The notes beneath the pieces are model-generated. The model had not been told where the DNA came from, ran no database searches, and saw nothing but the letters and a program-made list of their open reading frames with translations. This document shows positions 36,402 through 45,652 of a DNA stretch of 64,000 nucleotides, piece after piece (position 1 is the first letter of the stretch; every line of letters starts with the position of its first letter). The DNA comes from Methanohalophilus profundi (lineage in GTDB: Archaea > Halobacteriota > Methanosarcinia > Methanosarcinales > Methanosarcinaceae). Location: the NCBI RefSeq assembly GCF_004137855.1, contig NZ_QBKB01000002.1, forward strand, positions 879,518-943,517, written 5' to 3'. Made by a program: the position numbers and the translations under genes.

Positions 36402-36879
36402 CAGAGGCAAGTGCCTCATCAAATTTACCTTCATCAATTGCTTTCTGGCAATCCCGGGGATCCATTCCTTCACCGGTGACTCCCATTGGCACACATGTAC
36501 CGAGAATTTCCTTGATGCCTGCTTTCATTTCATAGGAAAGGAGGTCGTCCTTTTTCATACGGGCTATCCTGGCAAGCTGAGTGATACTGAGATTTCCTAC
36601 AATTTCACTGCTACCTTCTTCACCTGCACCTTTGCCTATTCCGGCTTCCTGAAGGACAAGGGCGGCTGTTGGAGGAGTACCTACTTCGATCTCCACGCTT
36701 TTGTCATCACCCACAATGACCTTTACAGGAACCTGCATTCCATTGTAATCACTGGTCTTTTCATTTATAGTGTCAACAACTTCCTTAATGTTCACACCCA
36801 ATGGTCCGAGCGCCGGACCCAGTGGTGGACCCGGATTCGCTTTACCGCCGGGAACCAATGCTTCAACAACACTTGACAT
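36391..36879 (-). CDS. rpl11: ribosomal protein L11
   Basis: 162 residues. The N-terminal VEALVPGGKANPGPPLGPAL (proline-rich GTPase-associated motif) and MKAGIKEILGTCVPMGVTGE in the rRNA-binding C-terminal domain. Separated from spt5 by 48 bases and from L1 by a promoter, so it ends an spt5-side transcript. Confidence 0.97.
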   Translation of the reverse strand: MSSVVEALVPGGKANPGPPLGPALGPLGVNIKEVVDTINEKTSDYNGMQVPVKVIVGDDKSVEIEVGTPPTAALVLQEAGIGKGAGEEGSSEIVGNLSITQLARIARMKKDDLLSYEMKAGIKEILGTCVPMGVTGEGMDPRDCQKAIDEGKFDEALASEAW

Positions 36880-36927
36880 TAAATCATCACCTTTTGATTT
36901 TGATTGAATAATTATTTTTAATTAGCT

Positions 36928-37386
36928 TTACTCCTCTTCTTTGCGGAGTATTCTCACGGTATCCCCACGAATAGTGATGGGGATAGGTACCACAGCATCG
37001 AAAAGCTCGACAGTGATTTCTTCATGACCTTCATCGACACGCTTGACACGTGCTTTTTCTCCCTTGAAAGGACCTGAAGTAACCTCTATGATCGCGCCTT
37101 CCGTGATTCCTGTGACCGTCGGTTTGGGAGTCAGAAAATGCATGATCTCTTCCATGCTCGATTGACCCTTCACAACAGCCCTTGCGTGGGGAACTGTCTG
37201 AATAGCCTGTTCGACCTCACCTGAATTGGGAGATTCCACAAGTACATAACCCTTAAGCTCATCCGGTGCAAGAAGAGCCCGTATATCCAGATTGTCCTTT
37301 TTGGCCACTTTGGCCAGCATTCCGGCAACTGAGCGTTCTTGATTTGCAGTCGTCTTTATCACGAATATAGCGCTATCTTCACTCAT
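36928..37386 (-). CDS. spt5: transcription elongation factor Spt5 (NusG)
   Basis: 152 residues: NGN domain with FVIKTTANQERSVAGMLA and GYVLVESP, linker TPKPTVTGITEGA, and a KOW domain with VTSGPFKGEKARVKRVDE. Binds the RNA polymerase clamp and couples transcription and translation. It follows secE with 4 bases between stop and start, the standard archaeal order. Confidence 0.96.
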   Translation of the reverse strand: MSEDSAIFVIKTTANQERSVAGMLAKVAKKDNLDIRALLAPDELKGYVLVESPNSGEVEQAIQTVPHARAVVKGQSSMEEIMHFLTPKPTVTGITEGAIIEVTSGPFKGEKARVKRVDEGHEEITVELFDAVVPIPITIRGDTVRILRKEEE

Positions 37387-37390
37387 AGAG

Positions 37391-37609
37391 TTACACCCAT
37401 GTCGGCAATACGGTCAGCAAAATATAAACCACAAAGCCAACAAAGCCGATTGCTACAATCCCTGCACCTGTAACTTTTGAGATCATGAGGAACTCTTCCC
37501 GGGCAGGCTTTCTGGAAAGTTTCAGCACCCTGTAATAGGACTTCAGGATCTGGCTGACACTGCGATTGTTCATTGCTGATTTTAATATGTTCTCTGCCAA
37601 AATATCCAC
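37391..37609 (-). CDS. secE: preprotein translocase subunit SecE (Sec61 gamma)
   Basis: 72 residues from the GTG at 37609. The conserved cytoplasmic helix SYYRVLKLSRKPAREEFLMI precedes one membrane helix, GAGIVAIGFVGFVVYILLTV. A TTG at 37600 (AEN next, as in relatives) is also plausible as start; no strong ribosome site favours either. Clamps SecY in the translocon. Confidence 0.93.
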   Translation of the reverse strand: MDILAENILKSAMNNRSVSQILKSYYRVLKLSRKPAREEFLMISKVTGAGIVAIGFVGFVVYILLTVLPTWV

Positions 37610-37751
37610 AACCGATAAACGTTGAATAATTGGTATGGAAGTAGTTAAAGTAAAATTATGCTATAAAACTATAGCGCCACTCACATAACCTTATATGTAA
37701 AATACCTTTCGACTGGAGGAATATGATATCCAAAATAGAAAATGCAGGAAA

Positions 37752-38855
37752 TCATCCCACAAAGTCTATTCCATATCTCCTTGTAACGTTCTTTGCTCCG
37801 CCCGGGCCATATATTTGCGGTGATTTGACACCAGTCACAACTATCATTGTGCGCACTGTGTGTTCCAGATCCGGATCGACCTGTGCACCCCATATGAGTC
37901 TTGCGCCGGGGTCTATCCGGCTGTATACTTCCTGAACTACTCCTTCTGCTTCTGAAACAGTCATATCCTGACCACCGACAACATTGACAAGTGCAGATGT
38001 TGCACCGGAGATATCCACATCAAGAAGCGGACTGCGTAATGCTTTCTGTACGGATTCACTGGCCTTACTATCACCATCAGCCTCACCCAGACCGATCATG
38101 GCAACGCCACCGTTCTGCATGACGGTACGTACATCGGCAAAGTCAAGGTTAACAAGACCGGGTTTGGTAATCAGTTCGGTAATTCCCTTTACAGCCCTCA
38201 TTAACACTTCATCGGAAACCTTGAATGCGGCCTGCAAAGGCAAACGTGGCACCACTTCCAGAAGTTTGTCATTGGGTACTACAATTACAGTATCTGCAAC
38301 ATCCCTGAGTCTTTCCAGTCCTGCTTCAGCATTGGTACGGCGCACCTCTCCCTCTACTGCAAAAGGCAGAGTTACAACAGCGATTGTAAGGGCACCTGCA
38401 TCCCTGGCAGCCTCTGCGACAACGGCTGCGGAACCGGTTCCGGTACCTCCACCAAGCCCTGCTGTGATGAATACCATGTCGGTCCCATCGACCACTTCAG
38501 TAAGTTCATCAATACTTTCAAGTGCAGCATCCTCCCCAATTTGAGGTAGACTTCCAGCACCCAGACCACGGGTCTTTTTCTTGCCTATCAGTATCTTATT
38601 ATCACAACTAACATTCAAGAGGTGTTGAGCATCAGTATTGAGGGCTACAAGTTGTGCTCCCTTAATCCCCTCATTTGTCATCCTCTGGACGCTGTTCGAA
38701 CCTCCTCCGCCACATCCAATAACTTTAATATTGGTATGCATACCTTTCAAAACCGCTTCGATCTCCGCATTGACATCCTTCGGTCCCGATTCTTCGGCAC
38801 TTACTTGTCTTTCGTCTGCTGAGCGAGCTAATGCCTCTTCAACAATGGATTTCAT
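37752..38855 (-). CDS. ftsZ: cell division protein FtsZ
   Basis: Tubulin-like GTPase that forms the division ring. 367 residues. [17 protein letters not shown] at the start of the GTPase domain, the T4 motif [12 protein letters not shown] (about 130-141), and the T7 loop [11 protein letters not shown]. The C-terminus ends soon after the core with RYGIDFVG, short like other euryarchaeal FtsZ1 types. ATG at 38855 has GGAGG at 10 bases and is preferred to an upstream start at 38879. Upstream of secE, a common methanogen order. Confidence 0.96.
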   Translation of the reverse strand: MKSIVEEALARSADERQVSAEESGPKDVNAEIEAVLKGMHTNIKVIGCGGGGSNSVQRMTNEGIKGAQLVALNTDAQHLLNVSCDNKILIGKKKTRGLGAGSLPQIGEDAALESIDELTEVVDGTDMVFITAGLGGGTGTGSAAVVAEAARDAGALTIAVVTLPFAVEGEVRRTNAEAGLERLRDVADTVIVVPNDKLLEVVPRLPLQAAFKVSDEVLMRAVKGITELITKPGLVNLDFADVRTVMQNGGVAMIGLGEADGDSKASESVQKALRSPLLDVDISGATSALVNVVGGQDMTVSEAEGVVQEVYSRIDPGARLIWGAQVDPDLEHTVRTMIVVTGVKSPQIYGPGGAKNVTRRYGIDFVG

Positions 38856-38893
38856 ACTCAATTTCCTCCACGAGCACAAAGATAATCATGAAT

Positions 38894-40304
38894 TCAACGA
38901 ATCATATTTTTCAGGACAAGATCTTTTGTAATTGTCTCATGAACCATATCCGGATGGATAATATTTCCATCAACCTCAACAGGAATTCCCCTGGCAAGTT
39001 TACCAAACAGAGGTCCTCCGGGGACACCTATACTCTCCGCTTTTATCGGATTGAACTTCCGGTAGGTAAGATACAATATATTGTCCTCTCTAATATACTC
39101 AATTTCATAATGTTCTTTTAGTATTTTAATGCATTCATCTATAATCTGAGTCTGCAAGTCTTCTGCATCTTTCTTTTCAAATAACAGGAAAGAGCCCCTG
39201 TAAGTCCCGTTGTCCCTCTGCAGATATACAAGCGGAAATTTCTGCAGCATATCCAGAAAACCGTCCGGATTACTCTTCCAGGTATAGTGGACCAATCTCT
39301 CATCTATGACCAACTCAACTGGATCCGAGACTACATCAGGTGAAGAATGTTCCAGAACTTTTCGGAGAACATCTGTAAATAACGGTGGTGTAGTGGATTC
39401 TATATCCCTGGAGCGTACCAGAACATTCTTGAACATAGTCCAGGGGATATTTCCAATCTGCTGAATATCACTCTCCCTCAAAACCAGCAGCCCATTTTGC
39501 CGGGCAAGATTATTCAGATGCTCTTTGTCAGAAGAAGAAATGGCTTTTCTGTCCATATAGACAAAATCAGCACCTGATTTATCCACTGCCCGGGTAAAAA
39601 GGGATTCATCAACAAATTCCAGCTGGTAGGAAGGAATATTATGACCAAAGGTCACATTATTGTTAAGAACAATTTCTGATTGCCGGGCTGCATAATGTCC
39701 ACCACCAAACCCCAGAGCTGTTGGCAACTTCCGGGGATTGAAGGTAAGTATGGCCCGGGAGAGTGCTTCTGCGGCCCTTTTGTCATCCCATTGTGCGGGA
39801 CCACTGCCAATCTCTGCATATATAGAAGGAATTTGCAGGTCCGTGGGGCCGTGATGTGTGGATTCCATAGACACATCATAATCCATCCCTGTAGAATAGG
39901 ACTGCAACTGCATCAGTAAAGGTTTAAGGGCAGAAGAATAAGCAATGGAAAGTTTTCCGGGATAGCCACCGAATTTTGCCTCCGAAGGATTGCCTGTAAA
40001 GTGGGCGGTAAGAAGTTTACGGCCATCATCACTTTTTATGTTTGGAAGCAAAAATGAAACATGAAGGAAGAAATCCAAGTTCTCCCAGTTTTTCGTCCAG
40101 GCCGTCCTGAAAGATATGATGGATGGAAACTTCTACAAGCAGGAACTTTCCGGATTCATATATACTGGTTATATCCTCATAAAGAGGCTCAAAGGATCGC
40201 TTTTCCCATTCATCCATTTCCAGAAGATGGGACATTATGTTCATACTCGCAGCATCCACTCTGGAGCATACAATCGTTGGTTTTGGAATTGACATTTGTG
40301 ACAT
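38894..40304 (-). CDS. dtdA: D-aminoacyl-tRNA deacylase (DtdA/GEK1), frame broken once
   Basis: Frees tRNAs mischarged with D-amino acids. The first frame (40304-40029) has PKPTIVCSRVDAASMNI and ends CFIFASKHK. The second continues SDDGRKLLTAHFTGNPSEA, STHHGPTDLQIPSIYAEIGS (zinc site histidines) and ALGFGGGHYAARQSE, as in archaeal DtdA. One extra base in the T5 run at 40033-40037 explains the split. The C-terminal about 150 residues form the extension typical of methanogen proteins (IPVEVDGNIIHPDMVHETI). Total about 450 residues. It follows upstream of ftsZ on the same strand. Confidence 0.88.
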
Positions 40305-40348
40305 GATAACAGACCGATTTTAACTTACTTTGAAGCCATCCTTATACC

Positions 40349-41170
40349 TTACCTTTTTGCAAGCCAGTTCTTTTTCAGGTCAAACACCCATCTGCTGACA
40401 CCACATGCTACATTCCCGCACCTTCGCACACCAATTATTTCGTAACCTGCGTCATGAAAGGTTTGTTTTGATTTTTCTATATCCTCTGCTACCTGAAAAG
40501 TATAGAAATGCATCATACCGCCTTCTTTCAAAAGAGGGGAGAGTAAAGAAAAGAAATGATCCTGCCCATAGGGAGTAGGAACTATGAGTCTGTCAAACTT
40601 CATGTCAAGAATAACCGGAATATCCCCCGCATCCGCATTTATGGGATAGATATGTCCCTTAAAGTTATTCAACCGTATATTCTCGGCCAGCCAGTGGCAT
40701 GCATGCCGGTTCTTTTCGATACAAAAAACACGTACATCCCTTATAGCAGCAGGGATTACAAACGGACCCACCCCACAAAAGGGAACCAGTACATCTTCCC
40801 GGGGAAGAACCAGGGAGGTTACCCTGTGCCTCTCATAACCCAGCCGGGGGTTAAAAAATACTTCCGAGAGGTCCAAACTATAACGGTATTTGAATTCTCC
40901 GTGTGTAGTTACAGTACTGCCACCCAGCAAAATATCAAAATCTGAAACACGATGATCGCCTTTGACCCGGCTTACTTTGTTAAGAACTGTCCGGATATTA
41001 CCTCTCATAGACACAACTTTTGTTGCAATCATTTCAGAATAGTCCCACAGTTCAGGAGGAATACTGACAATTGCAATGTCACCGACCACATCGAATCGAT
41101 TAGGGATATATTCAATCAAGTCTGCAGGGATTTCCTTTTCCACGAGAGTTTTGAGGCTGTTTTGTCTCAT
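40349..41170 (-). CDS. Trm5-like class I SAM-dependent methyltransferase
   Basis: 273 residues. Contains the Trm5/Met-10 family block YRYSLDLSEVFFNPRLGYER (about 98-117) and SAM site VLVPFCGVGPFVIPAA (about 130-145), then INADAGDIP and a modified catalytic NPPY-like VPTPYG. Likely tRNA(guanine37-N1) methyltransferase or a wybutosine-pathway TYW2/Taw-like enzyme. It lacks the N-terminal D1 domain of longer Trm5 and is therefore nearer the Trm5c/TYW2 size range. The start ATG at 41170 has AGGGAA ahead. Confidence 0.78.
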   Translation of the reverse strand: MRQNSLKTLVEKEIPADLIEYIPNRFDVVGDIAIVSIPPELWDYSEMIATKVVSMRGNIRTVLNKVSRVKGDHRVSDFDILLGGSTVTTHGEFKYRYSLDLSEVFFNPRLGYERHRVTSLVLPREDVLVPFCGVGPFVIPAAIRDVRVFCIEKNRHACHWLAENIRLNNFKGHIYPINADAGDIPVILDMKFDRLIVPTPYGQDHFFSLLSPLLKEGGMMHFYTFQVAEDIEKSKQTFHDAGYEIIGVRRCGNVACGVSRWVFDLKKNWLAKR

Positions 41171-41248
41171 CTTTTCCCTTGTTGCATTACACAATGATTA
41201 TTTATTTAAATCAATTAATCCAATATTACCAGGAGGAGTGGATTTAAT

Positions 41249-41539
41249 ATGCCAGTTGCAAAATATAAAGGAGTCGTACTTGCAGATAGTAACGTTACCG
41301 AGAGAGTGGAAGGAAATCATTATTTCCCGCCGGAATCGGTCAATATGGAATATTTCAGAGACAGCGATACAGTAACTGTCTGCCCCTGGAAAGGCAAGGC
41401 CAGTTATTACGATATTATTCTCGAAGACAGCACACTGAAGGATGGTGCGTGGTATTACCCGCAACCAAAACCTGCAGCATCAAACATTAAAGGATACCTG
41501 GCCTTTGATACACGGGGCGGAGTGGAAATCACCGACTGA
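41249..41539 (+). CDS. DUF427 protein
   Basis: 96 residues: AKYKGVVLADSNVTERVEGN, HYFPPESV, TVTVCPWKGKASYYD (the family core CPxKG) and a conserved WYYPQPKPAASNIKGYLAFD end. A single-domain beta-rich fold of unknown function found in bacteria and haloarchaea/methanogens. Strong AGGAGGAG ribosome site. Monocistronic. Confidence 0.9.
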   Translation: MPVAKYKGVVLADSNVTERVEGNHYFPPESVNMEYFRDSDTVTVCPWKGKASYYDIILEDSTLKDGAWYYPQPKPAASNIKGYLAFDTRGGVEITD

Positions 41540-41587
41540 TTCAAGCATTTTACACCCTGGATATGGAAATTCTGACCTGAGATTTGT

Positions 41588-42955
41588 TTAGAAGGATTTC
41601 AGGGATCGGATGTGCATGAATTCGTAGAAGCCAAAATCAGACAGCTCCCTGCCGACCCCGCTTTGCTTCATACCTCCAAAGGGCATGCATGCTTCCGGTT
41701 TGAAGAAACCGTTTATCCCGACAACTCCCGCCTGAATCCTTTTTCCGATTTCCAGCAGGTGAGCTGAATCACCTCCCCAGATACTTGCACCCAGCCCGTA
41801 GGGAGTGGCATTTGCAACCTTTATCGCTTCAGCTTCATCGTTCACGGAGATCAGAGGAGCAACGGGGCCAAACGTTTCCTGACGCATTACATCCATTTTA
41901 TCAGTTATTCCGGAAAGCACAACCGGCGAATAGAAAAATCCTGCACCTTCAACCAGTCCACCGTCAAGTTCAACCTTTGCGCCTTTTTCAATGGAGTCTG
42001 CCACCTGAGAACCCAATCTGTGCATTTCTTCTGCCCTGACAAGAGGACCGATGTCTGTATCCTCTTCCAGCGGATCACCAACTTTCATACTACGTGTGTG
42101 CTCAATGAAGTGTCTTTTAAATTCCTCCATCAATGATTCTTCCACGACAAAACGCTTGGCAGCAATACAGGTTTGGCCTGTATTGATAAACCTTGCAGCC
42201 ACCGCCGCCTTTGCAGCCTTTTGTACGTCAGCTCCTTCAAGGACAACGAAAGGATCGCTACCTCCGAGTTCAAGCACGTATTTTTTCAGGAATGAAGCCG
42301 CCTCCACAGCAACCCGGCGCCCGGCTTCAGTTCCTCCGGTAAAGGACACAGCTGCAATTTTGTCAGAGGAGATCAGGGAGGAAGCTGTCTTGCCATCAAT
42401 CAGGAGAGTTTGGAATACACCTTTTGGTAATCCGGCCTGCTGCATTATTTCTTCGATTTTCAGGGCACATGCAGGTACACTGGATGAATGTTTGAGCAGG
42501 ATAGTATTGCCACCGGCCAGAATATGGGAAGCCGCGCTGAGCACCTGCCAGAAGGGAAAATTCCAGGGTTTTATGCACAGAACCGGACCCATCGGTTCAA
42601 AGAATACACTGGAAGAGGTTGCATCGGTATCTTCCCCACGTGGCTCCATAAGAGAAGGTGTCCTGTCAGCATAGTAATCAAATGTCAGGGCACATTTTTC
42701 AATCTCGCCCAGCGACTGTTTGATGGGTTTTCCCATCTCCCGGGTGATCAGTTCTGCACACTCCTGCTTGCGCTGGCGCAAAACCTTCGCAACCTGCCGC
42801 AGATAATCACACCGCACATCAACATCAAGGGATTTCCACTCCAGAAATGACTGATATGAGTTCTCAAGGATTTCCCTGACATCTTCCGACCTGTGCATCG
42901 AAAAGGATTCCACCAGTTCCCCGGTTGATGGATTGATTGATTCCATGGATGGCAT
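41588..42955 (-). CDS. NAD(P)-dependent aldehyde dehydrogenase (succinate-semialdehyde dehydrogenase-like)
   Basis: 455 residues, ALDH family. Substrate/cofactor motifs: IKPWNFPFWQ, SFTGGTEAGRRVA, catalytic-Glu loop LELGGSDPFVV (about 222-232) and nucleophile region NTGQTCIAAKRFV with Cys at about 256. C-terminal MPFGGMKQSGVGRE. Closest annotation class is GabD/YneI-type SSADH, but the substrate in methanogens is unproven. TATA-like CTTATATTG about 22 bases upstream of the first ATG suggests a leaderless message. A second ATG lies three codons in. Confidence 0.88.
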   Translation of the reverse strand: MPSMESINPSTGELVESFSMHRSEDVREILENSYQSFLEWKSLDVDVRCDYLRQVAKVLRQRKQECAELITREMGKPIKQSLGEIEKCALTFDYYADRTPSLMEPRGEDTDATSSSVFFEPMGPVLCIKPWNFPFWQVLSAASHILAGGNTILLKHSSSVPACALKIEEIMQQAGLPKGVFQTLLIDGKTASSLISSDKIAAVSFTGGTEAGRRVAVEAASFLKKYVLELGGSDPFVVLEGADVQKAAKAAVAARFINTGQTCIAAKRFVVEESLMEEFKRHFIEHTRSMKVGDPLEEDTDIGPLVRAEEMHRLGSQVADSIEKGAKVELDGGLVEGAGFFYSPVVLSGITDKMDVMRQETFGPVAPLISVNDEAEAIKVANATPYGLGASIWGGDSAHLLEIGKRIQAGVVGINGFFKPEACMPFGGMKQSGVGRELSDFGFYEFMHIRSLKSF

Positions 42956-42999
42956 GCAGGAAAGTATGTATTTGCAATATAAGGAATTTTGCCAGCCTT

Positions 43000-43170
43000 T
43001 TAGTTCTTCTTGTTATTTATGTCACAGTACCTTCTGCTGGCTTCCGAGCCCAGACTGCGCCGATAATCCGATCGAACCTGCTTTCTGGAAGTCCTGACCA
43101 TCAATTCTTCCACTTCCTCTTCATAAAGGCATTCTTCAGTATCATTGTTGTGATTCGGTGCATCGGACAT
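43000..43170 (-). CDS. 56-residue acidic/basic small protein
   Basis: Not detected by length-limited gene calling. ATG at 43168-43170, TAA at 43000-43002. A TATA-like CTATAATATTTC about 25-30 bases upstream predicts a leaderless transcript. The first half is acidic (TEECLYEEEVEELMV), the second basic (RTSRKQVRSDYRRSLGSEA). Function unknown; might bind RNA or protein. It sits between the aldehyde dehydrogenase and R15P isomerase genes. Confidence 0.5.
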   Translation of the reverse strand: MSDAPNHNNDTEECLYEEEVEELMVRTSRKQVRSDYRRSLGSEASRRYCDINNKKN

Positions 43171-43286
43171 GATTGATTCGATTTGATCCTGTGAAATATT
43201 ATAGTTGCGGATAACATGAAAAAACTATTAAAACTGTACCTGAATTACAATACCTATAAATCCTTCCACATCCCATCCAAATAGCT

Positions 43287-44213
43287 ATGCAGCAGTTACT
43301 CGACACGGCTGAAAAGATTCGGACAATGGAGATTCGCGGGGCAGGCAGGATTGCCGCTGCAGCTGCTAAGGCACTGCGGGATTATGTGGAAACGCTGGAA
43401 ACCTCGTCCTTTGAAGAATTTGTATCGAAAGTAGAAAAAGCCAAATCCATTCTTATTGAAACCCGGCCCACAGCTGTCTCCCTGCCCAATGCGGTAATGC
43501 TGGCGGGCAGTTATGATGCAGAAACTGTGGAAAAAGCACGCAGCCAGATCCTGGATAACGCCACAGAATTTATCCGAAATGCAGACACCGCCCTTGATAA
43601 CATAGGGGAGATTGGTGCAAAACGCCTCCGTGACGGGGATACCGTCATGACCCACTGTAATTCCCACGCAGCCATTGCAATCATAAAAACCGCCCAAAAC
43701 CAGGGAAAAAGAATAAAAGTTTATGCAACCGAGTCCCGACCCCGCAGACAGGGGTTCATCACAATAAAAGAGCTCAGTGACGCCGGAATTGATACAACCC
43801 TCATCGTAGATTCCGCAGTGCGATATACAATGAAAAATGTGGACACTGTCATTGTGGGTGCAGATTCAATAACCGTAAATGGTGCTCTTGTTAATAAGAT
43901 CGGTACATCCCAGCTGGCCCTGGCAGCCCATGAAGCCCGTGTCAACTTCATATCCGCAGCCGAGACCTACAAATTCAGCCCCTCTACCCTTTTTGGTAAT
44001 CTGGTGGAAATCGAGGAACGTGACCCTGAAGAAGTCATTTCCAAAGACAAACTTGGCGACATGCCAGATGTAAAAATAAGCAATCCTGCCTTTGATGTCA
44101 CACCATCAGAATACATCGACCTGATCGTGACCGAAGCGGGAGCTTTCCCCCCACAGATGGCTTATGTGATAATAAAAGAACACCTGGGCTGGAAACTGGA
44201 AAAAATGGGATAA
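43287..44213 (+). CDS. ribose-1,5-bisphosphate isomerase
   Basis: 308 residues, eIF2B-alpha-like family. Converts ribose-1,5-bisphosphate (made from AMP via AMP phosphorylase) to ribulose-1,5-bisphosphate for archaeal form III RuBisCO. Seen: MEIRGAGRIAAAAAKAL (substrate helix), VMTHCNSHAAIAII (catalytic Cys region), YATESRPRRQGF, and GADSITVNGALVNKIGTSQL with the conserved Asp. The length and the RGAGRIA and SRPRRQG motifs separate it from methylthioribose-1-phosphate isomerase. Partner genes (deoA-like AMP phosphorylase, rbcL) are not in this window. Confidence 0.9.
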   Translation: MQQLLDTAEKIRTMEIRGAGRIAAAAAKALRDYVETLETSSFEEFVSKVEKAKSILIETRPTAVSLPNAVMLAGSYDAETVEKARSQILDNATEFIRNADTALDNIGEIGAKRLRDGDTVMTHCNSHAAIAIIKTAQNQGKRIKVYATESRPRRQGFITIKELSDAGIDTTLIVDSAVRYTMKNVDTVIVGADSITVNGALVNKIGTSQLALAAHEARVNFISAAETYKFSPSTLFGNLVEIEERDPEEVISKDKLGDMPDVKISNPAFDVTPSEYIDLIVTEAGAFPPQMAYVIIKEHLGWKLEKMG

Positions 44214-44214
44214 A

Positions 44215-44346
44215 TCAATCCCGTTTTCCCACAGCAGCCAGGTAAACCACGAAATGTTTGTTTCCGTCAAGGCCAAGCAGGGAATTCAGTTCATCATCCT
44301 TAAAAGCTGCAACTGCACAAACACCGCAATTTACTGCCTGCTCCTG
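44215..44346 (-). pseudogene. remnant of a SagB-type nitroreductase/dehydrogenase
   Basis: Only the last 43 codons of a gene survive: QAVNCGVCAVAAFKDDELNS, LLGLDGNKHFVVYLAAVGK and stop. This matches the C-terminal flavin-cleft end of SagB-family nitroreductases (G-C-A-V-A-A-F, then F-V-V-Y-x-A-x-V-G-K). There is an in-frame stop just upstream and no start or flavin-binding N-terminus nearby. The adjacent sppA gene has taken the upstream place, so the rest was deleted. Confidence 0.7.
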
Positions 44347-44361
44347 TCATCCAATACACCT

Positions 44362-45492
44362 TCAATATGCAAGTTTGCCAAAGGGAGATTTCTCATAGTA
44401 ATTCACAAAATGCTCGACCATGTTATCATTCTGTACTTCCGAGCCAAATAACAGGTTTGTGATAGAGGGTTTGTTCACATAGTAAATAGTGGGTTCTCCT
44501 TCAATTCCCCCCATATCAGCAGCCCTGTCGATAGCATCATACAAATTGCCGTACTCATCGATTAGCCCGATACGTTTGGCAGAGACACCTGTGTAGATAC
44601 GCCCGTCTGCTATATCCTTCACTTCACTGACCGTCATATTGCGCCCCTGGGCCACATCCTGCACGAAAAGATTGTAGCTTTCCATTATTACACGATCTGC
44701 ATACTCTTTCTCTTCGTCGGTTAAACCGCGCCATGTTCCGCCCATATCCTTGAACTCACCTGATTTAGCGACATAATGATCGATGCCTTCCTCCTCATAA
44801 TAAGCAGACATATTACGGAAGGTCCAGATTACTCCTATACTACCCGTCATTGTATTTCGATTTGCAACTATCAGATCGGTACTTGAAGATACATGATAGG
44901 CAGCACTGGCAGCCACACCTCCCATGGAAGTTACAACCGGCACACCTGCCTGCTGGGCTTTTCTTATTTCCGTATTGATCTCTTCTGATGCAGCACCAGA
45001 ACCACCACCACTGTTGACCCGCAACACAATGGCTTTTACGCTATCGTCATCAACTGCCTTCCGGATACTGGAACCGATATCCTCGGATGTAGCATACCCC
45101 AGTCCTGAAGGGACATAACCGGTTAGCATTGTACCCTGGATATAGATTACAGCCACCCTGTCATTATCGGGATAAAAATCCCCTCCGGCTGAATAATAGA
45201 TTATTGCAAAACTCGAACCGATTATCAAAAACAGGACCGCAATAAGGGCGGCATACTTACCAACGTTACTTTTTTTTTCAGGCGGTGTCTGGGGAACATC
45301 CATCCGGCCTTTGCCGGGTTCATCGGTAGGGGAAATAGGAGGCGAACCGGATACAGGCTGTTCCTGCACAGACTCTTCATACGAATCATCTTCTAATTCC
45401 GTATAAAGGGATTTATCGCTGCCTGCAAGAAACCGCTCATTGCCCGATAAACTTTCGCCCTCATCATTATTGGTGGGATCGTTTTCGTTCAT
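44362..45492 (-). CDS. sppA: signal peptide peptidase SppA (S49 family)
   Basis: 376 residues. Long acidic N-terminal tail (about 1-75) ahead of a single membrane helix GKYAALIAVLFLIIGSSFAI, then the S49 protease domain: VIYIQGTMLTG, VNSGGGSGAASEE, catalytic Ser in MGGVAASAAYHVSS and catalytic Lys in VAKSGEFKDMGG. Cleaves residual signal peptides and other membrane segments. The acidic tail is longer than in bacterial SppA and may sit in the cytoplasm as a regulator. Divergent from metG. Confidence 0.92.
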   Translation of the reverse strand: MNENDPTNNDEGESLSGNERFLAGSDKSLYTELEDDSYEESVQEQPVSGSPPISPTDEPGKGRMDVPQTPPEKKSNVGKYAALIAVLFLIIGSSFAIIYYSAGGDFYPDNDRVAVIYIQGTMLTGYVPSGLGYATSEDIGSSIRKAVDDDSVKAIVLRVNSGGGSGAASEEINTEIRKAQQAGVPVVTSMGGVAASAAYHVSSSTDLIVANRNTMTGSIGVIWTFRNMSAYYEEEGIDHYVAKSGEFKDMGGTWRGLTDEEKEYADRVIMESYNLFVQDVAQGRNMTVSEVKDIADGRIYTGVSAKRIGLIDEYGNLYDAIDRAADMGGIEGEPTIYYVNKPSITNLLFGSEVQNDNMVEHFVNYYEKSPFGKLAY

Positions 45493-45652
45493 TGTTTTCC
45501 TCGATATAAAAGCAAATATTCCCCTGAATATTCAAATACCTTCTGACGCGCCTACCCTATTAAGACAGGGAGCGAAATGTATTTTATAATTGTACCCCAT
45601 CCCATTGCAAACACATTATCACCAATAATATTGATACAAACGGAGAAATAAC

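Noticed and set aside
43296-43697. Minus-strand frame opposite the R15P isomerase gene
   Set aside because: Antisense to a strongly conserved gene and without a start signal.
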